From assembly GCA_937877455.1 (NCBI GenBank), contig CALFIU010000054.1, forward strand, positions 1 to 64,000: DNA of 64,000 nt, in the 5' to 3' direction. Of this stretch, positions 8,658 through 17,615 are shown one piece after another. Source of the stretch: an uncultured Bacteroidales bacterium (GTDB lineage Bacteria > Bacteroidota > Bacteroidia > Bacteroidales > UBA3824). Under the pieces are notes generated by a model that worked only from the letters and a program-made list of their open reading frames with translations, did no database searches and had not been told where the DNA came from. The first letter of the stretch is position 1; each line of letters opens with the position of its first letter. A program made the position numbers and the translations under genes.

Positions 8658-9801
8658 TTTTTGTCTGTAAGATTTTTTGGTATGTCGATATTTGTATTTC
8701 AATATTCCTTTTCCACGACGAATATTCTTCAAATACTTTCCACGATTTTTCGTATGGATTTTGTTCGGGGTAATTTTTTATTGCATCAATAAGAGCGTCA
8801 ACATTGTCAGGAACTACCATTTTGGCAAGTTTGAATCGTCGTGCAGAATAAGCCATGCCGCTATCAGTGTCAGAAACAATTAGTTTAGGACTAAATGGCG
8901 TTAGACTATTGAGTATTCCACTTTGCGATTTAAACGTTTGAGAATAATATAACAATACTATGTCGCTATATTTTAAAATTGTTGACATTTCGCTGTTGTT
9001 GAGGTATTTTGTTAAAAAAAATACTCTGTCTTCAACATTATTTTCTTTTGCGTAGTTTTTGTAATCGTCAATATTTTCCTGCGTTGTTACTGTGCGTCCT
9101 GCGATTAACAACGCAATGTTGGAAATTTTTGCTGTGGCTTGTATGGCTAACCGATAGTTTTTTTCGGTGCGAATGTTACCTGTTATTGATACTATTTTTA
9201 AACCACTATCCTTAATTTTTTTTATAGTTTGTTTTATGTCAAGGTCATCGGGTGCGGGTGGATAAATACCGTGTGGTATTTTTGCGTATAAAATTCTTTG
9301 GTCAGAATTTTTGTAATATGGCAAATCGGGTAATTTTTCGTGATAAAAAGCTATATCTACCACGTCCATTATGCGTTGCATAGATGATTCCGACCATTTT
9401 TTGCGACTGAAATATGCTGTTCTGTCTGGGTCGTGGAGAATGATGGCAACTTTAAAAGTGCGTTTTTTAAACATTCTGGTCCAAAAAAACGACGAAACTT
9501 GATCAAAATCGTTAAAAATAAAAAGGTTTATATTGTTTTTTTTTGCAAAACGAAACGCCTTCAATGGGTTAAGTATCGAACGGATGATAAAGTAGATTTT
9601 GCCTAACAAAAGTATTTTGCGCGAAAATATTTTATCTTTCATCAATTTTGGTACAGCACAAGAACACCCTTTACCGCCACCTTTTGGAAATAGCGCGTAG
9701 CAATTTTTTATTTCGGCGTTGTTGCAATACGCCTGAGCTATCTGCTTGGCGTATTCGTAACAGCCGCCAAACGAACTATTTGAGTATATTGCGACATTCA
9801 T
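8647..9801 (-). CDS. Glycosyltransferase, GT4-like
   Basis: A 384-residue protein starting MNVAIYSNSSFGGCYEYA, typical of a GT-B N-terminal domain. The C-terminal half has LKIVSITGNIRTEKNYRLAI, then DIVLLYYSQTFKSQSGILN, where a SQSG-type loop stands in the donor-binding position. The classical E-x7-E is not evident, so it is a divergent member. It overlaps the next upstream gene by 4 nt (ATGA) and the downstream GT4 gene by 11 nt, so translation is probably coupled across the locus. Confidence 0.7.
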   Translation of the reverse strand: MNVAIYSNSSFGGCYEYAKQIAQAYCNNAEIKNCYALFPKGGGKGCSCAVPKLMKDKIFSRKILLLGKIYFIIRSILNPLKAFRFAKKNNINLFIFNDFDQVSSFFWTRMFKKRTFKVAIILHDPDRTAYFSRKKWSESSMQRIMDVVDIAFYHEKLPDLPYYKNSDQRILYAKIPHGIYPPAPDDLDIKQTIKKIKDSGLKIVSITGNIRTEKNYRLAIQATAKISNIALLIAGRTVTTQENIDDYKNYAKENNVEDRVFFLTKYLNNSEMSTILKYSDIVLLYYSQTFKSQSGILNSLTPFSPKLIVSDTDSGMAYSARRFKLAKMVVPDNVDALIDAIKNYPEQNPYEKSWKVFEEYSSWKRNIEIQISTYQKILQTKNDK

Positions 9802-10811
9802 TTTACGTCTAAACGTTTGCGTGCTTCTATTACTTCGCGACGCTTTGAAAACATTCCTTTGAAATAATTTTTTATATATGCAATTCTTTGTGTTTCAATC
9901 ATATAAAAGCACATTGGAAGATTTTTCCAATTATATTTGTTATCTTGCAAACTTAGCATATTTTTAACTACATTTTTATAACTTCTAAGTCCAAAGGCGA
10001 GAAATATAAAAAATGGCCAAAATATTTTTTTGTAAGGTGCAGGTATCAATATAAAAAATATCGTAAATGGAATTATTGAATATCTTGTTAACGTTTCGGC
10101 TAATGACGATAAAAAATTTTTGTAGTTTATGCCACTTTCTCCATCGCCAAGTCCATATCTTCCTGCTTCTTTGGCAAATTGTGTGGCTGTTTTGTGCCTA
10201 TTCCAATATACGAGTGGGCGTTGGTCTATTACGTATTTAAAACCGTGTTTTTTTATTTGTCGCCAAAAAATGGTATCGTCGGCAGCAAGTGTTAGCCATT
10301 CGGGATAGCCGCCAATTTTTTGCCATACGTATTTGTAATAAGCAATGCTTCTTGAACTTACACTAAATGTTTCGTCAAAATTAATTCTATATCCATTTTG
10401 AATAATAAAGTCGGCTTTGGCTGCCGGAGTGTCTACTTCGTCTTCATTAACCAAAAATGCACCGCCAACTACTTCAACGTCTTTTTCATCGAAGTGTTTT
10501 ACAAGGCTTTCGAGCCAATCTTTTTTGTATTTACAGCCAAAATCTGTGCTGACAATAAGGTTGTTGGAGGCGTTTTTTATGGCTAAATTGCGACCTTGCG
10601 CCACTGTGCAACCTTTTTCAATTATTACTTTGAGGTTTATATGCAAATTTTGTGCAGCGGCGTTGAGTTTTTCTACTGTGCCATCTGTGCTACCCGCGTC
10701 AACTATTATAGTTTCGTCGGGTTTTAATGTTTGGTTTTCAAGTTCTTGTAGCGATTCGTCAAGACGCTTTGCTTCATTGAAAACCGTAGATACTAACGTA
10801 AATTTTTTCAA
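9798..10811 (-). CDS. Glycosyltransferase family 2 with C-terminal membrane segments
   Basis: A 337-residue GT-A glycosyltransferase. The nucleotide-binding motif is IIVDAGSTDGTVEKL near residue 35, the DxD-like segment is STDFGCKYKKDWLE near residue 90, and TLAADDTIFWRQIKKHG provides the catalytic region. Two hydrophobic stretches near residues 245-280 suggest membrane attachment. It is the first gene of the minus-strand glycan operon, diverging from another GT2 gene across 98 bp. Confidence 0.85.
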   Translation of the reverse strand: MKKFTLVSTVFNEAKRLDESLQELENQTLKPDETIIVDAGSTDGTVEKLNAAAQNLHINLKVIIEKGCTVAQGRNLAIKNASNNLIVSTDFGCKYKKDWLESLVKHFDEKDVEVVGGAFLVNEDEVDTPAAKADFIIQNGYRINFDETFSVSSRSIAYYKYVWQKIGGYPEWLTLAADDTIFWRQIKKHGFKYVIDQRPLVYWNRHKTATQFAKEAGRYGLGDGESGINYKNFLSSLAETLTRYSIIPFTIFFILIPAPYKKIFWPFFIFLAFGLRSYKNVVKNMLSLQDNKYNWKNLPMCFYMIETQRIAYIKNYFKGMFSKRREVIEARKRLDVK

Positions 10812-10846
10812 GTTTTTTTTATTTTAAATTAACCGCTAAATTAATA

Positions 10847-10854
10847 TATATTTG
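10847..10854 (+). promoter_or_regulatory. -7 promoter element for the plus-strand GT2 gene
   Basis: TATATTTG followed by C is a perfect TAnnTTTG match about 55 bp before the start at 10910. The -33 region is T-rich without a clear TTG. Confidence 0.45.
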
Positions 10855-10909
10855 CGAAATAATTTAACCTGAAACGTTAATTTTTAATTTGTTAAAACAA
10901 TAATATAAA

Positions 10910-11845
10910 ATGTGTTGTCCTAAAATATCGGTTGTAATACCTACGCATAATAGAGTCGAATATATCTCTGAAACTTTAAATTGCATTATAAATCAAACAC
11001 TTAAACCTTATGAAATTATTGTTGTTGACAATGGAAGTTCTGATAATACAGAGGACGTTATAAAAGAAAATTTTAACGAAAAAGTAATTTATGTAAAAAA
11101 TAATGGTAGCATAACGCCCGGTGCGGGACGCAACTATGGATTGAACATTGCAACAGGCGATTATATACAATTTTTTGATTCTGACGATGTTATGACCAAA
11201 AATAAGTTTGAGGTTCAAGCCAAAATACTCGATAAAAATCCATCGATTCAAGGGGTTTATTGCCCTTATGTTCAAGCAGAAGATAAAAACGGACAATGGA
11301 TTCAGCACGATTGCATATTGCAATATGAGAAGACAAGTTTGCGATTTATGCCAACAAAAATACTCAAAGGTTTGTTTGTTCCTGTTTGGACTTTTTTGTT
11401 TAGAACAGATTTTGTGAGAGAGTGTCAGAAATGGCCAGAAGATCTTTTTGCATACGAAGATTATTATTATCTTTTTTCTATGTTCAAAAATGGACTCAGA
11501 CCGTTGCATACCAACGAATGTTGCGTGTTTTATCGTGTGCATCAAAATCAAATAACAGGTAGCGATTTTACCGATAAGAAACGTGATGCAGACAAAGTGG
11601 TTTGTTTGTCGAGAATTTTAAATTATTATAAACTTGGTGTGTGCGAAAAAAATATTGCAGAAACCATGAAGGCAAGGGTAACTGGAAATTTTGATGAATA
11701 TTCTAAGTTTAAATTTGTAATTGTAAACAAATTGATGCGTGTTGAAAATAAACTTAATCGTATTTTTACTGGAACGGATTGGACTATAGCACATTCGCCT
11801 CAGCCAGATCCTAAAATATTTCAACATTATTGTTCGTTGTTGTAA
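10910..11845 (+). CDS. Glycosyltransferase family 2
   Basis: A 311-residue GT-A enzyme. The N-terminal ISVVIPTHNRVEYI and IIVVDNGSSDNTEDV form the UDP-binding fold. DYIQFFDSDDVM is the DxD metal-binding motif, and FAYEDYYYLFSMF is the ED catalytic region. It faces away from the polymerase/glycosyltransferase operon and was probably part of the same glycan locus. It has its own -7 element. Confidence 0.87.
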   Translation: MCCPKISVVIPTHNRVEYISETLNCIINQTLKPYEIIVVDNGSSDNTEDVIKENFNEKVIYVKNNGSITPGAGRNYGLNIATGDYIQFFDSDDVMTKNKFEVQAKILDKNPSIQGVYCPYVQAEDKNGQWIQHDCILQYEKTSLRFMPTKILKGLFVPVWTFLFRTDFVRECQKWPEDLFAYEDYYYLFSMFKNGLRPLHTNECCVFYRVHQNQITGSDFTDKKRDADKVVCLSRILNYYKLGVCEKNIAETMKARVTGNFDEYSKFKFVIVNKLMRVENKLNRIFTGTDWTIAHSPQPDPKIFQHYCSLL

Positions 11846-11855
11846 AAAATAGACA

Positions 11856-11888
11856 TTGTTGCGTCTGTATAAAAAAATATTATATTTG
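11856..11888 (+). promoter_or_regulatory. Promoter of the 11.9-kb membrane protein gene
   Basis: TTG at 11856-11858 or 11859-11861 and TATATTTG at 11881-11888; the second TTG gives a 19-bp spacer, ideal for Bacteroidota. The ATG follows 20 bp later. Confidence 0.6.
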
Positions 11889-11908
11889 CAAAGTAAAACA
11901 AAATAGCA

Positions 11909-13273
11909 ATGGAAAAGGATAAATTTGATAAGCAACATAAAAACGACAACCAAAAGCCGAATGATAAACCATTGGCGAGGGAAGATGAACCTAAAGTAAA
12001 ACATGAGCAAGTTGATAAAGAATCTCCTGTAAAAGAAGAAGTTACTCAATGTAAAGATGAAAATAAAGATGACACTTCAGCTTGTATTGATGCAGAAAAT
12101 AATTCACAGCAGACTGAACAAAAAAGTGTTGTTGTGGATATAAAACCAGATGAAAAAAATATTTCGCAGGCTATAAGAAAGATGGTTGAAAATTCCGAAA
12201 CTATGCTTTCTTACATTCTCGACAAGGGAATTGATATTGATAGAAATGTGGTTGAAACCATTGTAAAATCAAAATATACCCTTGATCAAGGAGAATGGAC
12301 GGCCAGTTGTGAAATAGATTTTAGAATGGCGTACAAAGAACTCACAAAACTAATCTTTCCTGTAACTGTAGAAAGTTTGATAGCTTCGTTGCCATCGCCA
12401 AAAGACAAAGTTGGAAAAATTGCACAGTTTTTGGGACGCGACCATCTCGGTGCGCTTTCGAGTCGTTCTGTTAACATCTATACCAGCCTAACCTGCATTA
12501 CTATGATAATGTTGATGGTAATTCAGATTTATTTTTATTTGGGTAGTACAAGACTAAATAACATACAACAATGTAACCAAAAAATAGCTCAAAAAGAAAC
12601 CCGAAAGGCTGAACTTATGTTGGTACTCGACAACGGAGCAGAAAATTCGGCTATTTCGTTGGAAAATGAAAACCTTGAAAACGAACTTTTTGAACTTAAT
12701 GCAGAAAAACAATGTAATATAGAATTACTTGTGCCGTGGATTCAATATATACGTAATATTACATTTAATCAAAACGGAAACGATATTGTATCTGATGTTG
12801 AAAATGCCGAAAATACAACAGCTGCTGCTGAAGATGCTTTGATAGCTTCGGTAGAAACCATACAAGAAGCCCAAAGCTATTTGTTAATACTCGGTATTTA
12901 CATACTTCCTCTTATATATGGATTAATTGGTGGTTTTACATTTGTATTACGCGAACTTATTTCGGAAATACGAGGGTTAACTTTTTCGCGTGGTACCAAC
13001 ACAAAGTATTTGTTGAGAATAATTCTTGGTGCAATTGCTGGACTTTCGGTGGGTTTGTTTTGGGGAGACCTCGAAAAAACGCAACAATTTGGTATTGCTT
13101 CGCTATCTCCAATGTTATTAGCATTTCTTGCAGGCTATTGTGTAGAGTATTTGTTTATGTTTGTTGAAAAATTTGTACTTGACTTTTTTAAACGTAACGA
13201 AAGTAGTAGCGAAAAATCAAGAGATAATGCCAAAGAAACAGCAAAAGAAAATCATATTGAAAAAAATAAATAA
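11909..13273 (+). CDS. Membrane protein with long charged N-terminus, unknown function
   Basis: A 454-residue protein I do not recognise. Residues 1-85 are hydrophilic and rich in Lys, Asp, Glu, Asn and Gln, and probably disordered. A first membrane helix is at about 190-212, followed by a Glu/Asn-rich likely coiled coil (about 215-275). Three more helices lie at about 323-347, 369-386 and 399-425, ending in a charged tail. The middle block RIILGAIAGLSVGLFWGD is Gly-rich. It lies 11 bp before a small membrane protein and near bactofilin, which may hint at an envelope or cytoskeletal role. Confidence 0.75.
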   Translation: MEKDKFDKQHKNDNQKPNDKPLAREDEPKVKHEQVDKESPVKEEVTQCKDENKDDTSACIDAENNSQQTEQKSVVVDIKPDEKNISQAIRKMVENSETMLSYILDKGIDIDRNVVETIVKSKYTLDQGEWTASCEIDFRMAYKELTKLIFPVTVESLIASLPSPKDKVGKIAQFLGRDHLGALSSRSVNIYTSLTCITMIMLMVIQIYFYLGSTRLNNIQQCNQKIAQKETRKAELMLVLDNGAENSAISLENENLENELFELNAEKQCNIELLVPWIQYIRNITFNQNGNDIVSDVENAENTTAAAEDALIASVETIQEAQSYLLILGIYILPLIYGLIGGFTFVLRELISEIRGLTFSRGTNTKYLLRIILGAIAGLSVGLFWGDLEKTQQFGIASLSPMLLAFLAGYCVEYLFMFVEKFVLDFFKRNESSSEKSRDNAKETAKENHIEKNK

Positions 13274-13284
13274 GTAAACAAAAA

Positions 13285-13647
13285 ATGAATTCGTCTGCAT
13301 TTGCATCCATAATGATAATAGTTGTTTTCTTGTTCGTTGGTGGAATGGTGTATATTTACAAACGACATCAAGTGGAACCAGAAGAAAAAACTGTAGAAAA
13401 AGATCAACTAAACAATCTTGATCTTACGTTGGAACAAATATCACAAAAACGTGTGTCAAATCAAGAACAGAAACAACAGTCAGAAAAAGACCAACAAGAA
13501 AACGTTGCTAAAGATGATAAAAAAAAGCAAGAAGAAATAAGAATAAAAAATGCACAAGAAAAAAACCGTATGAAAAAAACTCCTATAGATGAGTATCTTG
13601 AAAAAATTAAACTTGCCGAAAGCGACTTGTTAAAAAAGAAGTTCTAA
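13285..13647 (+). CDS. Small single-pass membrane protein with charged coiled-coil tail
   Basis: A 120-residue protein of unknown function. One membrane helix at about residues 7-26 (ASIMIIVVFLFVGGMVYIY) is followed by about 90 residues rich in Lys, Glu and Gln that look like a cytoplasmic coiled coil. It follows the larger membrane protein by 11 bp and probably shares its transcript. Low-complexity composition limits what homology could show. Confidence 0.65.
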   Translation: MNSSAFASIMIIVVFLFVGGMVYIYKRHQVEPEEKTVEKDQLNNLDLTLEQISQKRVSNQEQKQQSEKDQQENVAKDDKKKQEEIRIKNAQEKNRMKKTPIDEYLEKIKLAESDLLKKKF

Positions 13648-13719
13648 ATTTTTCGGCTTATAATTTGCAAGATTTTAATATATCTGTTATTTTAGCGGTT
13701 CTAAACTTAATATTTAATT

Positions 13720-14082
13720 ATGGCAAAACCAGTACAAGACGACCAAAGTAAGACAAGTACAATTGCATTGGGCGCAGAAATAATAGGCGAAATCAACGCT
13801 AATGGTAATTTTAGAATAGAAGGAAAGATAAAAGGAAATTTAAAAATCACAGGACGTTTGGTGGTTGTTGATACAGGCGTAATAGAAGGTGATGTAAGTT
13901 GCAAGAGTGCGTCCATAGCAGGAAAAATGGATGGAAAATTAATTGTGGAAGATTTACTGTCGCTTACTTCTACGTCCAAGGTTCATGGCGATTTGATTGT
14001 TTCTAAATTATCGGTTGAAGAAGGTGCTGTGTTTACTGGCACTTGCAAGATGGACGAAAGTGTCAAACTTGGACAAGAATAA
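13720..14082 (+). CDS. Bactofilin (polymer-forming cytoskeletal protein)
   Basis: A 120-residue bactofilin, typical length. After a short polar N-terminus comes the repetitive beta-helix core: IIGEINANGNFRIEGKIKG, then LVVVDTGVIEGDVSCKSAS, and VHGDLIVSKLSVEEGAVFTG. Bactofilins polymerise without nucleotide into filaments that position cell-wall enzymes. The AtpZ-like gene starts inside its stop codon (TAATG). An M23 peptidase, a common bactofilin partner, is in the window but far away (59 kb). Confidence 0.93.
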   Translation: MAKPVQDDQSKTSTIALGAEIIGEINANGNFRIEGKIKGNLKITGRLVVVDTGVIEGDVSCKSASIAGKMDGKLIVEDLLSLTSTSKVHGDLIVSKLSVEEGAVFTGTCKMDESVKLGQE

Positions 14083-14291
14083 TGATAGACGATGACAAAA
14101 AAAAGTTGCGCGACTATGCAAAATATTCAGCAGTTGCCCTTGAGATGGCCGCAGTAATTTTTGTAGGAGCATTCGGGGGTGTTAAAATTGATGAAACGAT
14201 AGGAACAAAACCAATGTTTACTTTAATTTTGACACTCTTGGGCGTTGCTACAGCTATTTATTTGTCGGTAAAAGATTTTTTGAAAAAATAA
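14082..14291 (+). CDS. AtpZ/AtpI-like F0F1-ATPase accessory membrane protein
   Basis: A 69-residue protein with two membrane helices (about residues 16-33 and 43-63). Its core, YSAVALEMAAVIFVGAFGGVK followed by DETIG, matches the AtpZ/ATPase_gene1 family encoded ahead of ATP synthase operons, where it assists assembly or Mg2+ handling. I use the ATG at 14082, which shares a base with the bactofilin stop and gives a normal family start; the frame runs on upstream to 14043 inside bactofilin. No ATP synthase subunit gene follows. Confidence 0.75.
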   Translation: MIDDDKKKLRDYAKYSAVALEMAAVIFVGAFGGVKIDETIGTKPMFTLILTLLGVATAIYLSVKDFLKK

Positions 14292-14662
14292 TGGAAAACT
14301 GGGTAAAAAGATATGTAATTTTTACATCTTTTTTAGAAATTGTATTGGCTGCTGTTGGCTTTTTTTTGTTGCCACAAATGACATCAATGGTGTTTATTGT
14401 TCCTATACTATTTGCAGCTGTTGGCATAATTGGTATAACGTTTTTAAAAAAGCCAAAATACGAAAAGATAATAAAATTTTCGAGTGCTTTTATGCTTGTC
14501 AATATGCTTAAACTTTTTGCCTGCTTGATATTCTTTGTGGTTGTTTATATAAATTTGCAACAAGAACAAAAGGTAGTTTTTGTAGTAACATTTATGGTGT
14601 TGTATTTTGCTTTTGCAATTCTTGATACCATTGAACTTTTGAAAATTTACAAAAAACAATGA
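14291..14662 (+). CDS. Four-helix membrane protein, unknown
   Basis: A 123-residue, very hydrophobic protein with four predicted helices (about residues 9-28, 32-50, 62-84 and 93-115). It starts one base inside the AtpZ-like gene's stop codon and overlaps folK by 4 nt, so all are probably translated together. In other Bacteroidota a similar small membrane protein sits between AtpZ and atpB; that is recalled synteny, not shown here. Confidence 0.65.
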   Translation: MENWVKRYVIFTSFLEIVLAAVGFFLLPQMTSMVFIVPILFAAVGIIGITFLKKPKYEKIIKFSSAFMLVNMLKLFACLIFFVVVYINLQQEQKVVFVVTFMVLYFAFAILDTIELLKIYKKQ

Positions 14663-15150
14663 ACAACGTTTTTTTGTTGCTCGGTAGTAATATCGGTGAT
14701 AAAATAGGTTATCTCAAATCGGCCATTAAATCAATTAACCAAGGTGTTGGTACAATTGTAAAAATTTCGCCAGTTTATCAAACAGAGCCATGGGGTTATC
14801 AAGACCCTAATCCATATCTCAATTTGGTTTTACAATTAGATACCTCGCTCGAACCACAAGAGTTACTAAAAATAACTCAACAGATAGAAAAAACTCTTGG
14901 TCGTGTTCGCGAAGGTGTTGGTTATAAGGCTCGTACAATTGACATTGATATTTTATATTTCAACTCTCAAATAATTAATCTTCCAGATTTAAAAGTGCCA
15001 CATCCTCTATTGCAAAATCGGATGTTTGTATTGAAACCACTTTATGACATTGCTCCAGATTTTTTACATCCGTTGTTTAAACTTACAACATGGCAACTTT
15101 TAGAAAAATGTGTAGATAGTGGTAAAGTGTTTTTTTATTGCAATTTGTGA
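14659..15150 (+). CDS. folK: HPPK: 2-amino-4-hydroxy-6-hydroxymethyldihydropteridine pyrophosphokinase
   Basis: A 163-residue folate-pathway enzyme that moves pyrophosphate from ATP to 6-hydroxymethyl-dihydropterin. The family motifs are present: LLLGSNIGDKIGYL at the start, QTEPWGYQDPNPYLN, and the metal/ATP motif GYKARTIDIDILYF, then VPHPLLQNRMFVL. It overlaps the upstream membrane gene by 4 nt (ATGA). Confidence 0.95.
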   Translation: MNNVFLLLGSNIGDKIGYLKSAIKSINQGVGTIVKISPVYQTEPWGYQDPNPYLNLVLQLDTSLEPQELLKITQQIEKTLGRVREGVGYKARTIDIDILYFNSQIINLPDLKVPHPLLQNRMFVLKPLYDIAPDFLHPLFKLTTWQLLEKCVDSGKVFFYCNL

Positions 15151-15231
15151 TAACAGATTAGACTACTTAATTGATAAATTTTTGAAAAAAATATCGTGTT
15201 GATGCTGGATTTGTGATTGTTGATTGATAGT

Positions 15232-15263
15232 TTTGCAGACAATCAAAAAAAATGTTACTTTTG
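15232..15263 (+). promoter_or_regulatory. Promoter of the ABC-F gene
   Basis: TTTG at 15232-15235 and TACTTTTG at 15256-15263 with a 20-bp spacer make a near-perfect Bacteroidota promoter. It supports translation start at 15281, because an upstream in-frame start at 15224 would precede the promoter. Confidence 0.65.
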
Positions 15264-15280
15264 CACCAAAAACAAGAAAA

Positions 15281-17236
15281 ATGATTTCAATCAACAACGT
15301 AACGGTATCTTTTTCGGGTACAGATTTGTTTAACGATATAACTTTTGTTATCAATCCCAAGGATAGGATAGGCTTGACGGGTAAAAATGGAGCGGGAAAA
15401 TCAACGCTATTAAAAACCATTATAGGATTACAACCCCTCGAAAAAGGCTCAATAAGTATTCCGCAAGACGTTACTATTGGTTATTTGCCACAGCAGATGG
15501 ATTTGCCAATAGGTCGTACTGTGATTGATGAAACGCTTTCTTGTTTTGATGGTACACTTAAACTTGAAGAAGAAGTAAAATCTTTAACTGCTTTAATATC
15601 AGAACGTACCGATTATGATTCTCCTGAATACGAAAAACTTATTCATAAGTTGAGTGAGGTTTCTGAACAATTGGATATGCTTGGTAACATCAACACTCGA
15701 ATGGCTGAGTGTGAGGTTGTTTTAAAAGGTCTTGGATTTAAACAAGAAGATTTTAAAAGAAATACATCAGAGTTTTCTGGTGGTTGGAAAATGAGAATAA
15801 TTTTGGCTAAAATAATTCTAAAAAAACCAAAAGTTTTTCTTCTTGACGAGCCGACAAATCATCTTGACATTGAATCTATTCAATGGCTTGAAAATTATTT
15901 AAAGGACTACAACGGTGCTGTAGTTCTTATTTCTCACGATAGAACGTTTCTTGATAATGTAACCAAAAGAACTATTGAAATTTCGCTCGGAAAAATTTAT
16001 GATTACAATGCACCTTATTCTCAATATCTTGAATTGCGAAAAGAACGTCGCGCACAACAGATTGCTGCATACGAAAACCAACAAAAGTTAATAAAAGACA
16101 CCGAAGATTTTATAGAAAGATTTAGGTACAAACCAACAAAATCGGTTCAAGTGCAGTCGCGTATAAAAATGCTTGATAAACTCGAACGCATAGAGGTGGA
16201 CTTAGAAGATAATTCGAGCATACATTTTAAGTTTCCTCCTGCACCTCGCAGTGGTCAAATTGTGGTTAAGGCTACGGAATTTGGTAAAAGTTTTGGAACG
16301 AAAGAAATATTAAAAGATGTTGATTTTCAGTTAGAAAGGGGCGAAAAAGTGGCTTTTGTAGGGCGAAATGGCGAGGGTAAAACCACTTTTTCGCGTTGCA
16401 TAATAGGGCAACTTGATTTTGACGGTCAATTAAAAATTGGTTACAATGTTTCTATTGGCTATTATGCTCAAAATCAAGATGAATTGCTTAATCCTGAAAA
16501 AACTGTGTTTCAAACACTTGATGATATTGCAACAGGAGATATGAGGGTAAAAGTCAGAGATATTCTTGGTGCGTTTCTATTTGGTGGCGAAGATATAGAC
16601 AAAAAGGTAAAAGTGCTTTCGGGAGGGGAGCGGGCAAGGCTCGAAATGGCAAAATTGCTTTTTGAACCTTATAGTTTGCTTGTTCTTGACGAACCTACCA
16701 ACCACCTTGATATTAGAAGTAAGGATATTTTGAAACAAGCACTTCTAAAATATGATGGTACGTTAATTCTTGTTTCTCATGATAGGGATTTTCTTTCAGG
16801 ACTTGCTCAAACTGTTTATGAGTTTAAGGATAAAAAAATAAAACAATATAAAGGTGGTATTGAGTATTTTTTGGAAAAGAAACGTCAAGAAAATCAAGAT
16901 GTTGTTCAGCGAGAAGGCGCAAGTTTTATACTTTCCTCTGCTCAAGAACAAAAAACTCAAAATTCGTCTAAGGATCACAAAACTTCGTCAAAAGAAGACT
17001 ATCAATTGAAAAAAGATAGAGAAAAACAGTTGAGAAAACTTAAAAGTGCGGTTGAAAAATCCGAGCAGCGTATAAGTCAGTTGGAAACTGAATTGCAAAA
17101 TATTCAAAATTTACTTGAAAATACTTCTAATCAAACACAAGAAAATTTTGAAAAATACGAAAGCATAAAAAAAGAACTTGATAATGAGATGATTTATTGG
17201 GAAAATGCAACCATAAATTTAGAACAATTTGAGTAA
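15281..17236 (+). CDS. ABC-F family ATP-binding protein
   Basis: A 651-residue soluble protein with two ABC ATPase domains and no membrane domain. Domain 1 has Walker A GLTGKNGAGKST and signature SGGWKMRI; domain 2 has VGRNGEGKTT and LSGGERARLEM, with LLDEPTNHLD and VLDEPTNHLD Walker B motifs. The linker between them (about residues 235-310) is basic, and the last 80 residues form a Lys/Glu coiled coil, as in Uup/EttA-type proteins. ABC-F proteins bind the ribosome E site and adjust translation; some give antibiotic protection, but nothing here indicates resistance. Confidence 0.93.
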   Translation: MISINNVTVSFSGTDLFNDITFVINPKDRIGLTGKNGAGKSTLLKTIIGLQPLEKGSISIPQDVTIGYLPQQMDLPIGRTVIDETLSCFDGTLKLEEEVKSLTALISERTDYDSPEYEKLIHKLSEVSEQLDMLGNINTRMAECEVVLKGLGFKQEDFKRNTSEFSGGWKMRIILAKIILKKPKVFLLDEPTNHLDIESIQWLENYLKDYNGAVVLISHDRTFLDNVTKRTIEISLGKIYDYNAPYSQYLELRKERRAQQIAAYENQQKLIKDTEDFIERFRYKPTKSVQVQSRIKMLDKLERIEVDLEDNSSIHFKFPPAPRSGQIVVKATEFGKSFGTKEILKDVDFQLERGEKVAFVGRNGEGKTTFSRCIIGQLDFDGQLKIGYNVSIGYYAQNQDELLNPEKTVFQTLDDIATGDMRVKVRDILGAFLFGGEDIDKKVKVLSGGERARLEMAKLLFEPYSLLVLDEPTNHLDIRSKDILKQALLKYDGTLILVSHDRDFLSGLAQTVYEFKDKKIKQYKGGIEYFLEKKRQENQDVVQREGASFILSSAQEQKTQNSSKDHKTSSKEDYQLKKDREKQLRKLKSAVEKSEQRISQLETELQNIQNLLENTSNQTQENFEKYESIKKELDNEMIYWENATINLEQFE

Positions 17237-17239
17237 TTG

Positions 17240-17611
17240 TTAAACCAAATTGCGCAAAATCCAAAAGGCTACTATAGTAAAAAAAATTATTAAGGCTGTT
17301 ATATAGTTGTTTAGTATTTGATTTAACTTTGAATCTGGTGCTAATATATTTGACGATATTAGCAATATAAGGTATGGAATGAGAAGAAATAAAAGTGGGT
17401 TGTAAAAAAAAGCATCTTTAAAATTACCATTCAATAGACTGTGTAACGCTCTTTGCCCTCCACAACCAGGGCATGAATATCCAGTTAGAAGTTTAAAAGT
17501 ACATTTTGGAAAGAAAATGCTATCGGTTGGGTCTAACTTTTTGTAAATAAAAACGGCTGTTCCAACAATAAGCGAAACAGCCGCAAAAAATATTTTTTGA
17601 TTTTTTGTCAT
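17240..17611 (-). CDS. DUF2752 membrane protein
   Basis: A 123-residue membrane protein with three hydrophobic helices (about residues 7-24, 70-88 and 99-120). Between the first and second lies CPGCGGQRALHSLLNG, the hallmark CPxCGxxRA motif of DUF2752, with paired cysteines that may bind metal or form a disulfide. The function is unknown. It sits 4 bp downstream of the GYF/CD225 gene, a pairing I recall as common in Bacteroidota, and only 3 bp from the convergent ABC-F gene. Confidence 0.85.
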   Translation of the reverse strand: MTKNQKIFFAAVSLIVGTAVFIYKKLDPTDSIFFPKCTFKLLTGYSCPGCGGQRALHSLLNGNFKDAFFYNPLLFLLIPYLILLISSNILAPDSKLNQILNNYITALIIFFTIVAFWILRNLV

Positions 17612-17615
17612 TGCG

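Noticed and set aside
8658..8732. N-terminal extension of the GT4 gene to 8732
   Set aside because: The extra 25 residues are basic, lie inside the upstream glycosyltransferase gene, and precede a normal domain start.
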